A DNA stretch of 64,000 nt from an uncultured Lachnospiraceae bacterium (GTDB lineage: Bacteria; Bacillota; Clostridia; Lachnospirales; Lachnospiraceae): assembly GCA_947567595.1 (NCBI GenBank), contig CANOMQ010000003.1, forward strand, positions 1 to 64,000, in the 5' to 3' direction. The notes beneath the pieces were generated by a model. It searched no databases. It was not told where the DNA came from and worked only from the letters and a program-made list of their open reading frames with translations. A program made the translations under genes and the position numbers. The stretch's first letter is position 1. Each line of letters starts with the position of its first letter. Of the stretch, positions 24,457 through 33,795 are shown one piece after another.

Positions 24457-24866
24457 TCCCCTTCCTGTTCTTTTGTACCGCCTGCCCCGCTCCAATGCCT
24501 CCGTGCGCTCATGTGGTGGCTTGTACCGTCTTTTTTATCATCAAGTGGTATGTTTCTTTACGCTTAAAATTTTATCAAATTACAGGCTGTGAAGTCTACC
24601 CTCATGCTTTCATACCTTGCCTTGCGGCGCAATTTCGTTAAATGCCTACAATGTTTTAACCGTCATTTTTTTATAGTTTACTGCATGTTGCGGTTTGCAT
24701 AAATTGTCATGGTTCGTTATTCCCGGAACATGCGCAGCGTCAATCAGAAATATATCCCGACGCGGTATCGCAATACAATCCATTCATGCCCAAGATACCA
24801 CCATTCTCCATAAGCCTGCTCTGTCCCTCCGGTCGGTTCTGCTGCCCGTACCTCTTTTTGCAAATA

Positions 24867-24913
24867 CAAAAAAGCCGATACGGTTTAATTTTCCTGTTAC
24901 CTTACGGCTTTTG
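24867..24913 (-). terminator. Leftward terminator near the right end of the element
   Basis: On the minus strand, AAAAGCCG and CGGCTTTT pair around 27 nt and are followed by TTTTG. It would stop transcription entering the element from the addBA-HAD-CPBP operon. Confidence 0.6.
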
Positions 24914-24916
24914 TCA

Positions 24917-24932
24917 TGCTTATGTTATAAAA
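24917..24932 (+). repeat. Right arm-type repeat, candidate integrase site
   Basis: TGCTTATGTTATAAAA is identical to 19422-19437. A further TTGTTATAAAA follows immediately, so this end has an extra half-copy. Confidence 0.6.
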
Positions 24933-25004
24933 TTTGTTATAAAACGCTTTTTCGCGGTTCTAAGACCCCTGTAAAATGGCGTGTTTGCGGGATTTTTTAC
25001 GAAA

Positions 25005-25027
25005 TATACAATATTTGTTGACATAAG
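25005..25027 (+). repeat. attR core, 23-bp direct repeat
   Basis: Identical over 23 bp to attL at 19289-19311. The bases just outside differ (A versus G before, T versus A after). It lies 28 bp from the CPBP stop codon. Confidence 0.88.
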
Positions 25028-25055
25028 TTAAGGGGATATTTGAATTTTTTTCAAA

Positions 25056-25811
25056 TTATCCTGTCGCCAAAAACACCGCCACATTCGCCGCCGCGTGAAA
25101 TACCAGCGGCGCGTAAAAGCACCCCGTCCGCTCATAACAGACCGCCATCAGCGCTCCCATGCAGGTGCCATAGACAAACTGCGGCAGATTTCCGTGAAAC
25201 GCCCCGAACAAAAGCGCCGAGGCAAAGACCGCCTTCACCACGCCGTAAAACCGCTTTATCCGGTTATACAAAATCCCACGAAAAACGATTTCCTCCACAA
25301 ACGGCGAGACAATCCCATACAAAACAAGCCCCAAGCCAAGCGGCACCGAATACTGAATTTGCTTCACCGTCGCATACTTTCCCACACCAATCACCCCGCG
25401 CATCAAGGCGCCAAGCAAGGCATTGAGCCCAAACGCCGACGCCACCCCGAGCACGGCGCAAAACGCAATCCATTTTCCACCGAAAAAACCGTTCCGGAAG
25501 AAATCCCAAAGCTGCTTCAATACCCCCGCATCAATGTCAACCTCCCCCATAACAGTCGCTTCCTTTAAAAAGTCATTCAGCAAAAAGCCCGCGCCCACAA
25601 GGCTTGCCACGGCATTCACCACCGCGCTTACAGGATAGGAATGCGCCCCTACCCACACCGCAAGCCCTGAAACCGGAAGCGCTTGAAGCAATACCATAAG
25701 CGTCAGCATCGCGGCAGTCTTCACCACCATATAGACCACAAATGGTCTCGAAATATAAGCAAGCTTCTGCAATAACGTCGTGCGTTTCTGCACAATCCTT
25801 TTCCTGTCCAT
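25056..25811 (-). CDS. CPBP-family intramembrane metalloprotease
   Basis: A 251-aa protein with about six to seven membrane helices. The family motifs are present: EEIVFRG (Glu-Glu and Arg), GAFHGN with a metal-ligand His, and a Leu/Tyr-rich last helix. Relatives process prenylated proteins or peptides, and in Firmicutes many are bacteriocin-immunity or signalling proteins; the substrate here is unknown. ATG 25811 is chosen over an upstream TTG because SD GGAGAGGA sits at the right distance. It is the last gene of the addB-addA-HAD-CPBP operon, 4 nt after the HAD stop. Confidence 0.88.
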   Translation of the reverse strand: MDRKRIVQKRTTLLQKLAYISRPFVVYMVVKTAAMLTLMVLLQALPVSGLAVWVGAHSYPVSAVVNAVASLVGAGFLLNDFLKEATVMGEVDIDAGVLKQLWDFFRNGFFGGKWIAFCAVLGVASAFGLNALLGALMRGVIGVGKYATVKQIQYSVPLGLGLVLYGIVSPFVEEIVFRGILYNRIKRFYGVVKAVFASALLFGAFHGNLPQFVYGTCMGALMAVCYERTGCFYAPLVFHAAANVAVFLATG

Positions 25812-25815
25812 CGTT

Positions 25816-26487
25816 TCAGTCCTCTCCAATCAAAATCTCCTCTAGCTGCGAAACCGTATCGACAATATAGTCCGCTCCCGCCGCCTCAAGCTCTCCCGGC
25901 GACGCGTACCCGAACGAAACGCCCACACTCGTAAGCCCGTGCGCCTTTGCACCCGTAATATCAAACCTCCGGTCACCTACCATCGCCACACGTGTTTTTT
26001 TCTCCCGTACATCAAGCGACCTTGGCACCATCAGACGAAGCGCCTCCTCGACAACCTCCTCCTTCTTCTGACGCCTGCCGTCAGGCTCACTTCCGACAAT
26101 ATAGGCAAAGTATTCCTTAATATGAAAATACTCCAGCACGCGAATGACAAGCGGTGTAGGCTTACTTGATGCAATCGCAAGCATTTTTCCACTTTCCTTT
26201 AATCTCGCAAGCATTCTGTCAATCCCCGCATACATCTCATTCTCATAAATACCCTGATGGTCAAAGCGTTCCCTGTACTTTTCAACCGCTGCCCATGCCT
26301 GCTTAGACGAAAATCCATAAAACTCCATAAAACTGTCCACAAGCGGCGGCCCGATAAACGGCTCAAGCTTATCAAGATTGGGCTCGTCAATCCCGAACGC
26401 CCGCAGCGCATACTGCACAGAGCTTGTAATCCCGATTTTGGGATCTGTCAATGTCCCGTCCAAATCAAACAAAATATATTCAAACAC
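25816..26487 (-). CDS. HAD-family hydrolase, phosphoglycolate-phosphatase-like
   Basis: A 223-aa phosphatase of the HAD superfamily. Motif I is FDLDGTLTD with the Asp nucleophile, motif II is AIASSKPT, and motif IV is VAMVGDRRFDITGA. A helical cap lies between motifs I and II, as in Gph/PpaX proteins. The natural substrate is not readable from sequence. I place the start at GTG 26487, because AGGAGG lies 7 nt upstream; the first in-frame ATG (26514) overlaps the addA stop and has no SD of its own. Co-transcribed with addBA. Confidence 0.88.
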   Translation of the reverse strand: MFEYILFDLDGTLTDPKIGITSSVQYALRAFGIDEPNLDKLEPFIGPPLVDSFMEFYGFSSKQAWAAVEKYRERFDHQGIYENEMYAGIDRMLARLKESGKMLAIASSKPTPLVIRVLEYFHIKEYFAYIVGSEPDGRRQKKEEVVEEALRLMVPRSLDVREKKTRVAMVGDRRFDITGAKAHGLTSVGVSFGYASPGELEAAGADYIVDTVSQLEEILIGED

Positions 26488-26510
26488 CTTTTTTCCTCCT
26501 GTCATTCCCA

Positions 26511-29500
26511 TCACAACCGAATTTCTTTTTGCAGGCAGAACGAATACAGATACCGCTCCTTCACCGTCTTTCCCGTAATCTGCTCCAACGCGCGCTGATA
26601 ATAGTCAAGCTGCGCCCTGTATCTGTCCGCAAGCTGTTTCTCGTCCGTCACCCTGTCCGTCTTGTAATCCATCAGCACAATGCCGTCCTCCTCATAAAAG
26701 AACACGTCAATCACACCCTGTATCAGGACAAGCTCGTCCTTTGGATACTGCTCTGACAGCTCGTCGGCTTCCACCCCGATTACAAACGGCTGCTCCTTAT
26801 AAAGCGCACCGCGCCCATTTGCCGCAATCATACGCGCCGCAAACGGCGATTTCAGAAAGCCGCATATCCTTCCCACCGGAACACACGAAAGCTCCTCCTT
26901 CGTCGCGCGCCCCTGTGCAAGCCAGCGCTCGCGCTCCTTATAAATCACGGCATAAAGCCGCTTCTCGTCCGCCTCCCCCTGATATCCAAGCCCCTGTTCA
27001 AACGAGAGCAGCGCCATCACCTTATGCACCGCCGTACCATACTGCGCGCCGCGCTGCTGCGCTTCCTTCTGCGCACCGTCGTCAAGCTGCCGTGCGAAGT
27101 TCGGAACATACATTTCCTCCTGTGTTTCAATCAACGGCACCGCATACATCAGCGGCTCCCTGCACGACTCCTTTTTCAGCTCCGACACCGTCGTCTTAAC
27201 GGTCAGTCCCTCCAAATACGCATACGGATACGCAAAGTCCAGCCTGCCCCTGATGTCCTCCCTAAGCTCCTGATTGGCAAGCTCCCCCGCCCGTTCCAGC
27301 TCCTGCTCCAGCCATGCACTCTTACCCTGTGCGCCAAGCTCCTCTCGGAAATCAAGCACCTCCGCACAAAGCGCGACACAGACCGGAACATCCCCGTACC
27401 GCAGCCCATACGGCTCCAAGGAAACGCCCTGTTCCTCCAAAAACGCCTTCATGCACGTATGACGCAGCAGCGACGCAAGCACCAAGTCCATATAAGAGCC
27501 TGCCCCCATAATCACGGAATATGGCAGCTTTGCTTCCTGTTCCATCGCAAGATACAGCAATGCTTTCAGCTTTTTTTCAAAATCCTCGATATATCCCGTC
27601 AAAATCAATTTTTCCTTCGCACGGGTAAGCGCCACGTACAGCACACGCAAATCCTCCCCGCGCGTATCCTCCTTCATGCGCTGCGCGACGACATTCTTGC
27701 GCATACTCCTGCGCTTGATGCGAAGCACAGGGTCTATATAGTCCACACCCACGCCAAGCTCCACGTCCATCAAAATCGCCTGCCGCATATCCAGCATGTT
27801 AAACTGCTTGGAAAGCCCGCACACAAAGCAAATCGGAAACTCAAGCCCCTTGCTCTTGTGGATTGTCATGATGCGCACCACATCGGCATTCTCATCAAGG
27901 ATATTCGCCTCGCCAAACTCGACCTCCTGCTCCTGTATCGTCTCCAAGTACCGGATAAAGTGAAACAGACCGTAAAAACTCGTATTCTGAAATGTCCCCG
28001 CCTTTTCCAAAAGCAGCTCCAGATTGGCAAGTCTTTGGTCTCCGCCCGGCATGGCGCCCACATACGCCCCGTACCCCGTCTCGTTCATCAGCGCACGGAT
28101 TAAATCCTTAATCGGCGTATAAACGACCCGCTTCCTGTAATCCGCAAGCATGGAGAACAGCCGCTCAAGCTTCTTTTGCAAAGCCCCTGACTGCCCGGCA
28201 TTTTCATAATAATGCTTTACCTGCTCATATAGGAACTTATGTTCTGTATCAAAGCACCGTATCCGCGCAATCTCCTCCTCGCCAAAGTCAAAAAACGGAA
28301 GCCGCATTGCCCCGAAAAACGCGATATCCTGAAGCGGATTGTCAAGGACGCGCAGAAAATTCACAATCCCCTGAATTTCAAGCGTCTCAAAATATCCGGT
28401 CTTGCTCGTGACGTGAACCGGAATTTTATTCTCACTCAAAATCCGGCGAAAGTCCTCGTCCCAGCCCGACGTTGCCCGAAACAAAATCACAATGTCGGAA
28501 TATTTCGTCGGGCGAAGCTTCCCCGTCTCATCATCTGTCACCAAAAACCGTCCCACCAGCTTTTTGATGCGCTGCGCCACCAAAAGTGCCTCACGCTCCT
28601 TGGAGGAATACCGCGCCTCCTCTGCTTCCTCCTTTTTTGGCGTCGCAATCAGAAGTTCGGTCTGATAAGAGTTTTCACCGGCAATATCATCAGGCTGCGG
28701 ATACGAGGCGCCCACGTACAATGCGGCATTCTCATCATATTCCACATTGCCGACCGCCTTCCCCATCAACTGCCCGCATATAAAATTGACAGCGTCCGTC
28801 ACCTCCCTGCGGCTCCTGAAATTCATGCTCAAGTCAATCCTGACACAATCAGAAGATTGCGCGGCGTCCTCCTTCTGCATGACATACGTGTCATATTTTT
28901 CCATGAAAATCTCAGGACGCGCCAAGCGGAATTTATAAATGCTCTGCTTCACATCACCGACCATAAACCGGTTGTACCTACCATTCGCCTCGCCGGAAAT
29001 GCTCTTAAGCAAAAGTTCCTGTACCTCATTGGAGTCCTGATACTCATCAATCATGACCTCCTCAAAATACTCCTGCAACGCAAGCGCCGTCTCCCGCGGC
29101 AAAATCTCCCCCGCCTCATTTTTCTCAAGCAGTATCTGAAGCGCAAAATGCTCCATATCCGAAAAGTCAATGATATTCTTATCGCGCTTTGCCTGATCAA
29201 GCAGCTCCTTATACATCAGCGTAAGCTGCACAAGCTCCGCTGCCGCTTCCTGACAGACCGCCATATCGCGCAGCGTATCCCCGACTGAAATCTGAAACAG
29301 TAGCTTCTTAAGACCTGCAATGCTCTTTTTCACCTCATCACGGATTCCCTTGACCGTCTCCTTGAGCACAGGATCCTCCCCCTGTGCCTTCTTCGCAGAA
29401 AGACGGGAAAAAGAAGAATAGGTAAACAAGTCATATAACCTTTCATAGTCCTTTTCCGCCTTTAGCGTCCCGACAAGCTCCAAATCCTGAACCAGATTTT

Positions 29501-30239
29501 CAATATACTGCGCAGGGCCATTTGCCTGACTAGAAAGCGCAAGCGCCTGACACAGCCGCCGTTCACACTCCTTCAGAACCGTGTCAATATATTTGAGTGC
29601 CTCCAAAAACCACCGCTTACCGGAAAGCTCCTGTGCACTGTCCACCCTGTAGTCCTCCATGCGCTCCCGCAGCCACTCCTCGGGAAACGGATAACTCATG
29701 GAAAAATGATAGAGCCTTAAAATCGCCTCCTCAATCCGCTTCTCGCTCGTTCCCGTGCTGTAGCACTCCACAAACTGCAAAAAACGCTCCGTCGGCTCCG
29801 TGTGCATTTCCTCCAAAAGACGCTCCATCACATCTGCCTCAAGCATCTTGATTTCGCTCTCGTCCGCCACGCGAAAGCCGGGATCGATTCCGATTTCATT
29901 AAAATTATTTCGAATGACAAAAAGACAAAAGGAATCAATCGTCGTAATCTGCGCATTATGAATGAGCGACGCCTGCCTTTGCAGATGCTCGTTTTCCGGG
30001 TTCTCCTCCAAGCCCTTTGCAACCGCCCGGCTGATTCGCTCACGCATCTGCGCCGCAGCCGCCGAGGTAAACGTCACAATCAGAAGCCTGTCAATGTCCA
30101 CCGGCTGTTTGCTGTCCATAATCCGTTGTATGATGCGCTCTACAAGCACTGCGGTCTTGCCGCTCCCTGCTGCCGCAGAAACCAAGATATTGCAGCCTCT
30201 TGTGTCAATGACGCGCTGCTGATCCGCTGTATAATTCAT
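26511..30239 (-). CDS. addA: ATP-dependent helicase/nuclease subunit A
   Basis: A 1242-aa UvrD-like helicase with a C-terminal RecB-type nuclease, the motor of the AddAB enzyme that resects double-strand breaks until it meets a Chi site. Walker A is SAAAGSGKTA (residues 21-30). Other helicase motifs include VMIDEYQDSNEVQ, VGDVKQSIYKFR, MTIHKSKGLEFP and VALTRAKEKL. The nuclease motif IVLMDYKTDRV is near residue 1180. Length matches the family. It starts 9 bp after addB and overlaps the region before the HAD start. Confidence 0.97.
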   Translation of the reverse strand: MNYTADQQRVIDTRGCNILVSAAAGSGKTAVLVERIIQRIMDSKQPVDIDRLLIVTFTSAAAAQMRERISRAVAKGLEENPENEHLQRQASLIHNAQITTIDSFCLFVIRNNFNEIGIDPGFRVADESEIKMLEADVMERLLEEMHTEPTERFLQFVECYSTGTSEKRIEEAILRLYHFSMSYPFPEEWLRERMEDYRVDSAQELSGKRWFLEALKYIDTVLKECERRLCQALALSSQANGPAQYIENLVQDLELVGTLKAEKDYERLYDLFTYSSFSRLSAKKAQGEDPVLKETVKGIRDEVKKSIAGLKKLLFQISVGDTLRDMAVCQEAAAELVQLTLMYKELLDQAKRDKNIIDFSDMEHFALQILLEKNEAGEILPRETALALQEYFEEVMIDEYQDSNEVQELLLKSISGEANGRYNRFMVGDVKQSIYKFRLARPEIFMEKYDTYVMQKEDAAQSSDCVRIDLSMNFRSRREVTDAVNFICGQLMGKAVGNVEYDENAALYVGASYPQPDDIAGENSYQTELLIATPKKEEAEEARYSSKEREALLVAQRIKKLVGRFLVTDDETGKLRPTKYSDIVILFRATSGWDEDFRRILSENKIPVHVTSKTGYFETLEIQGIVNFLRVLDNPLQDIAFFGAMRLPFFDFGEEEIARIRCFDTEHKFLYEQVKHYYENAGQSGALQKKLERLFSMLADYRKRVVYTPIKDLIRALMNETGYGAYVGAMPGGDQRLANLELLLEKAGTFQNTSFYGLFHFIRYLETIQEQEVEFGEANILDENADVVRIMTIHKSKGLEFPICFVCGLSKQFNMLDMRQAILMDVELGVGVDYIDPVLRIKRRSMRKNVVAQRMKEDTRGEDLRVLYVALTRAKEKLILTGYIEDFEKKLKALLYLAMEQEAKLPYSVIMGAGSYMDLVLASLLRHTCMKAFLEEQGVSLEPYGLRYGDVPVCVALCAEVLDFREELGAQGKSAWLEQELERAGELANQELREDIRGRLDFAYPYAYLEGLTVKTTVSELKKESCREPLMYAVPLIETQEEMYVPNFARQLDDGAQKEAQQRGAQYGTAVHKVMALLSFEQGLGYQGEADEKRLYAVIYKERERWLAQGRATKEELSCVPVGRICGFLKSPFAARMIAANGRGALYKEQPFVIGVEADELSEQYPKDELVLIQGVIDVFFYEEDGIVLMDYKTDRVTDEKQLADRYRAQLDYYQRALEQITGKTVKERYLYSFCLQKEIRL

Positions 30240-30248
30240 GGGTGCCTC

Positions 30249-33200
30249 CTAACTCCTTTTCTCTTCCTTCATTTTCTCAAGCGCCTCCTGCGCGTCAAGC
30301 TCCTCCAAGCGGCGCACAAGCCCCGCGCCAAGCTTTTTGTCAAAGCCGCACACACGTTTGTAGGCACAGTAGGTACACGCCGCCTGCTCCTTCTGCTCAT
30401 ACGGGTTGAGCGCAATCTCCCCGTCAAGAATGGCTGACCCAAGCTCCTTGATTTTGGAGTTTACATAATTTGAAACCGTCTCAAAATCCGCCTCGGAAAG
30501 CACGGACGACGCCTGTGTAAAGCTGCCGTCCTTTTTCTTCGCCACCGGAAGAATTGTGGACTTTGCCTCAAAATCCTTGTCCAGCAGCCGGATAACCTCC
30601 TCGTCGTCGCTGACCATGCCTGTCATTTTCAGCTCCTCCAAAATCGCCTTCTCGATTTCCGCAAGGTCCGGCTCTCCCTTCTCCGTTTCTGTCATCGGGT
30701 CACTCACATGATAGTAAAGCATTGCCGCCGGAATGACGCGCGTGTCCGGGTGCTTCTTTTTCTGCACCTCCATCGCCGCGTTCATGTACACCACAAGCTG
30801 TAATTGTAATCCATAATACAGCGCGGCAAGGTCAAATTTTTTGTTGCCCGATTTGTAATCAATCACCTTGACATACAGCTTATCCCCCTGCCTGCACGTG
30901 TCAATCCGGTCAATGCGCCCAATCAGCCGCATCTGTTCCTCGTCCGAGAGCGCAATGTTCACCGCGTCAAGCTCCGACGCCATCTGAAACGACACCTCAA
31001 AGCCCTCCGGCTCAAACGCGCCCTGCAAAAGCTGATACTGCAAGGTCTGCACGGTGCGGCTTAGCACCCGCCTCATGCGCGTAATCATGTACTCGTTTCG
31101 CTTGCTGCTGTAAAGCACCGTCTCGCCGTACGCCGCAGCGTAGCGCTCCAAGCACTCCCCCACAAGCGCTTCCCCAAGCTCCTTGGGAAAGTCAAACCAT
31201 GTGTACCCCTGCTCCCTTAATTTGTCGGAAAACTCCGCAAGCACCGCATGAAACACATTTCCCATATCCACACGCTCGAAGCTGTACTGCTCGCGCTCTG
31301 TAAGCCCGAGACCGTACTGCAAAAAATGCGCGTAGGCACACGCCGCAAACGTCTCCAAGCGGCTGATGCTGTTTTTTAAGACCTGACCATACAAAAGCCC
31401 TGCAAGCTCCTTGGGAAGCCTTCTGTTTTGCGCGTCCGAAAGGTACGCGAACGCCGCACGCCTCATGCCCTTTACAACAGGCGCATAGCGCTCATTTCTG
31501 ACACACGTGTCATAAAGTGTGAAAAATAGCTGCCTGTCACGCTGCGACTGCGTATCGGACAACCCGTTTAGCGCATAGCGCCGCAGCAGCTCCACGAGAT
31601 ACGACAACGCGTCCGCAGGCGACTCAAGCTGCTCCTCCATGCTCCTTAGCTGCGGCTTTTCTATCCCGATATTCGGGAAAAGCCGTGTCACCGTGTTAAT
31701 CAGATATGCCGGACGAATGCTCTTTCCCTCATTGTCCACCTTTGCGTAGGAAAGGAACAGGCAGTCGGAGGGCTTTGTCATGGTCATATAAAGGTAAAGC
31801 CGTTGTATGTACATCTGCTGTCTTGGCGTCGGCGCAAGCTCAAACTCCGACTCCTGCAAGAATTCGCGGTCAATGTCGGAAAGAATGCCGCCCGTCCCCC
31901 CGCTCTTTGGGATAATTCCGTCATTGACGCCGATAAAAAACAGCGTCCGAACCGCGCCCATACGCGTCCGCTCAATGTCGCCGATAACCACCTTATCCAC
32001 ATTCTGCGGTATCGTGCCGACCTTAATCTCCGCAAAGCCCGCGTCAAGGATATCGGCAAACTCCCTGATGGTAAGCTCCTCGTCGCCAAGCAGCGCGCAG
32101 ACCTGCTCCAAAAGCTCCATGACAAGCCTGTAAATCTGCTCATACTCCTTTGCCCTTACAAGGTCGTTTTTTGCCCGGAATTCAGCCGCATACACCGCAA
32201 GCCTTTTCTCAATCTGCGCATGGACGATAAATTCATAAAGCGCGGCGCAAAACTCCCGTCCCAAAGCCTTTTTTCGCATAAGCGGCTCTAACATGGACAC
32301 GATTTTTTCCCGCACCGCATTCAGCTCCTCGAGTGCCTGCGCCCCCTCCTCCCAGTCCTTCTGCCGTCTTGTAAAACGCCTGCCCCACGCCTTTTTGCCG
32401 CGAATGCCCATCGTCATCACATAATTCTCAAGACGGTCTGTCTCCTCCAACGAAACTCCCGAAAGACCGCACCTTAGAAAATGAAACACCGCCTCATACG
32501 AATACTCCTGTATCACCACCAAAAGCGCGCTCCGGATAAACTCAATAAACGGATTTAAAACAAGCTTATTTGTCCTGTCCAGAAAAAACGGAATGCCAAA
32601 GCGCGGAAATTCCTCCTGCGCAAGAAACCCGTACCGCTCCAAATCCCCCGTCACCACCGCGATATCACGGTAGCTGTAGCTGTTTTCGCGCACAAGCTGC
32701 CGGATTTTCAGGCACACCTGACGAAGCTCCTCACGCGGATTGGACGCCTCAAAAATATGAATGCTGTCCTGCTCCTCTAAAAACACCTGATAGGGATAGC
32801 GGAACAGCTCCCGCTCAAGATGGGAAAGCCCCGCGTTCTCCCGGTATCGGAACACCTGTTTGTCCGTAATCCGTTCGTCCTCCTCGCGCCCTGCGCCAAT
32901 TTCCTTACAGAGCTTATCCAAATCATGGATTGTCTTTTTGCTTAGGTGAAACAGCTTCTGCTCGCCGTCCATGACATACGGATTTTCGCGCGTATCCATC
33001 GTGACGGTAACAATCACCTGCCGCGCCTGCACCATCAGCTCCTGAATGACCTTATTCTGCACAGGCGTAAATCCGGTAAAGCCGTCAAACACAATCACGC
33101 TTCCCTGCACGATGCGCGATTTTTGCAGCACGCCGCAAAGGATATCAAGCGTCTCCTCCGTCGTGATAAAACGCTCCTCGATATACTTTAGAAAGCCTTG

Positions 33201-33689
33201 ATACAGCAGATGCAAATCCTTTAGCTTATAGGAAAGCGCCCCCCGTTTTGCCGCATAGATACAAAGCTTCTCCACGTCCTGCGGGCTAAGCCCATACTGC
33301 ATAAACTCCGAAATGGCAGACTTCACCTCACTGATATAGCCGGGCTTTCTGACATTGCGCTTCATCACGCCAAGCGACTCCTCGCAGTCCGCCGCAACCT
33401 GACGCAGCACAAGGCTTTTTCCCGTATCGTCCAGAACCGGTCTGTCGTTTCCGCCCGTCTCCTCAAAAATCCGGTGTGAAAGACGCCCGAAGCTAAGCAC
33501 GTCAATATTCATAATCCCTTTATTCGGGTGCCGCCGCACAAGCTCAAGCTGCGTCTGCATCGTAAACTGGTCAGGCACCACAATGAGATAGTTTGTATGC
33601 GGATTTTGAATGGACTCCTCTATCACCCTCTGATAGAGCAGATAGCTCTTCCCCGAACCACTCGCGCCAATGTAAAACTTTAAACCCAT
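30249..33689 (-). CDS. addB: ATP-dependent helicase/deoxyribonuclease subunit B
   Basis: A 1146-aa partner of AddA. The N-terminal GASGSGKSYLLYQ is a Walker A on an inactivated helicase core that recognises Chi. The C-terminal nuclease domain has VKVIDYKSGNKKF. Cysteines C-x2-C-x5-C at the end (ACTYCAYKRVC), together with an upstream Cys (FAACAYAHF), match the four ligands of the AddB iron-sulfur staple. The start is ATG 33689 (MGLKFYIGASG); an in-frame TTG lies 6 nt upstream. It is the first gene of the operon, divergent from pepF. Confidence 0.96.
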   Translation of the reverse strand: MGLKFYIGASGSGKSYLLYQRVIEESIQNPHTNYLIVVPDQFTMQTQLELVRRHPNKGIMNIDVLSFGRLSHRIFEETGGNDRPVLDDTGKSLVLRQVAADCEESLGVMKRNVRKPGYISEVKSAISEFMQYGLSPQDVEKLCIYAAKRGALSYKLKDLHLLYQGFLKYIEERFITTEETLDILCGVLQKSRIVQGSVIVFDGFTGFTPVQNKVIQELMVQARQVIVTVTMDTRENPYVMDGEQKLFHLSKKTIHDLDKLCKEIGAGREEDERITDKQVFRYRENAGLSHLERELFRYPYQVFLEEQDSIHIFEASNPREELRQVCLKIRQLVRENSYSYRDIAVVTGDLERYGFLAQEEFPRFGIPFFLDRTNKLVLNPFIEFIRSALLVVIQEYSYEAVFHFLRCGLSGVSLEETDRLENYVMTMGIRGKKAWGRRFTRRQKDWEEGAQALEELNAVREKIVSMLEPLMRKKALGREFCAALYEFIVHAQIEKRLAVYAAEFRAKNDLVRAKEYEQIYRLVMELLEQVCALLGDEELTIREFADILDAGFAEIKVGTIPQNVDKVVIGDIERTRMGAVRTLFFIGVNDGIIPKSGGTGGILSDIDREFLQESEFELAPTPRQQMYIQRLYLYMTMTKPSDCLFLSYAKVDNEGKSIRPAYLINTVTRLFPNIGIEKPQLRSMEEQLESPADALSYLVELLRRYALNGLSDTQSQRDRQLFFTLYDTCVRNERYAPVVKGMRRAAFAYLSDAQNRRLPKELAGLLYGQVLKNSISRLETFAACAYAHFLQYGLGLTEREQYSFERVDMGNVFHAVLAEFSDKLREQGYTWFDFPKELGEALVGECLERYAAAYGETVLYSSKRNEYMITRMRRVLSRTVQTLQYQLLQGAFEPEGFEVSFQMASELDAVNIALSDEEQMRLIGRIDRIDTCRQGDKLYVKVIDYKSGNKKFDLAALYYGLQLQLVVYMNAAMEVQKKKHPDTRVIPAAMLYYHVSDPMTETEKGEPDLAEIEKAILEELKMTGMVSDDEEVIRLLDKDFEAKSTILPVAKKKDGSFTQASSVLSEADFETVSNYVNSKIKELGSAILDGEIALNPYEQKEQAACTYCAYKRVCGFDKKLGAGLVRRLEELDAQEALEKMKEEKRS

Positions 33690-33795
33690 ATCCAATCAGC
33701 CACTTTCCCTGCAAAATTCTTTTTTATAGTATAGCATAATCGTTTTGAAAATGGTACACTGATATATAATGATACTGTATAAGGAAGGATATAAT

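Larger units (their letters stand above)
24457..25004. other. Right end of the element, no confident gene
   Basis: About 550 bases with only short, unconvincing reading frames. It holds a diverged copy of a small-gene start (24492-24520), a leftward terminator (24867-24913), the right arm-type repeat (24917-24932) and AT-rich DNA leading to attR. Confidence 0.5.
19289..25027. mobile_element. Integrative element of about 5.7 kb with integrase, HUH Rep and repressor
   Basis: The element is defined by identical 23-bp direct repeats at 19289-19311 and 25005-25027 with different flanking bases. Inside are a tyrosine integrase at the left end, an HUH rolling-circle Rep with a probable antisense RNA, an XRE repressor reading the other way, a holin-like small toxin and small unknown genes. 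It has lower GC than the surrounding chromosome. There are no type IV secretion, coupling-protein, capsid or resistance genes, so it is a small integrative plasmid-like or mobilisable element or a satellite, not a full ICE or phage. Confidence 0.85.

Noticed and set aside
24457-25004. Plus-strand frames near the right end of the element (for example 24695-25021)
   Set aside because: They cross the arm repeat and attR and show no start signal or recognisable protein sequence.
28239-29288. Long plus-strand frame (349 codons) inside addA
   Set aside because: It is Arg/His/Ile-rich shadow coding opposite a conserved gene, with no SD or domain.
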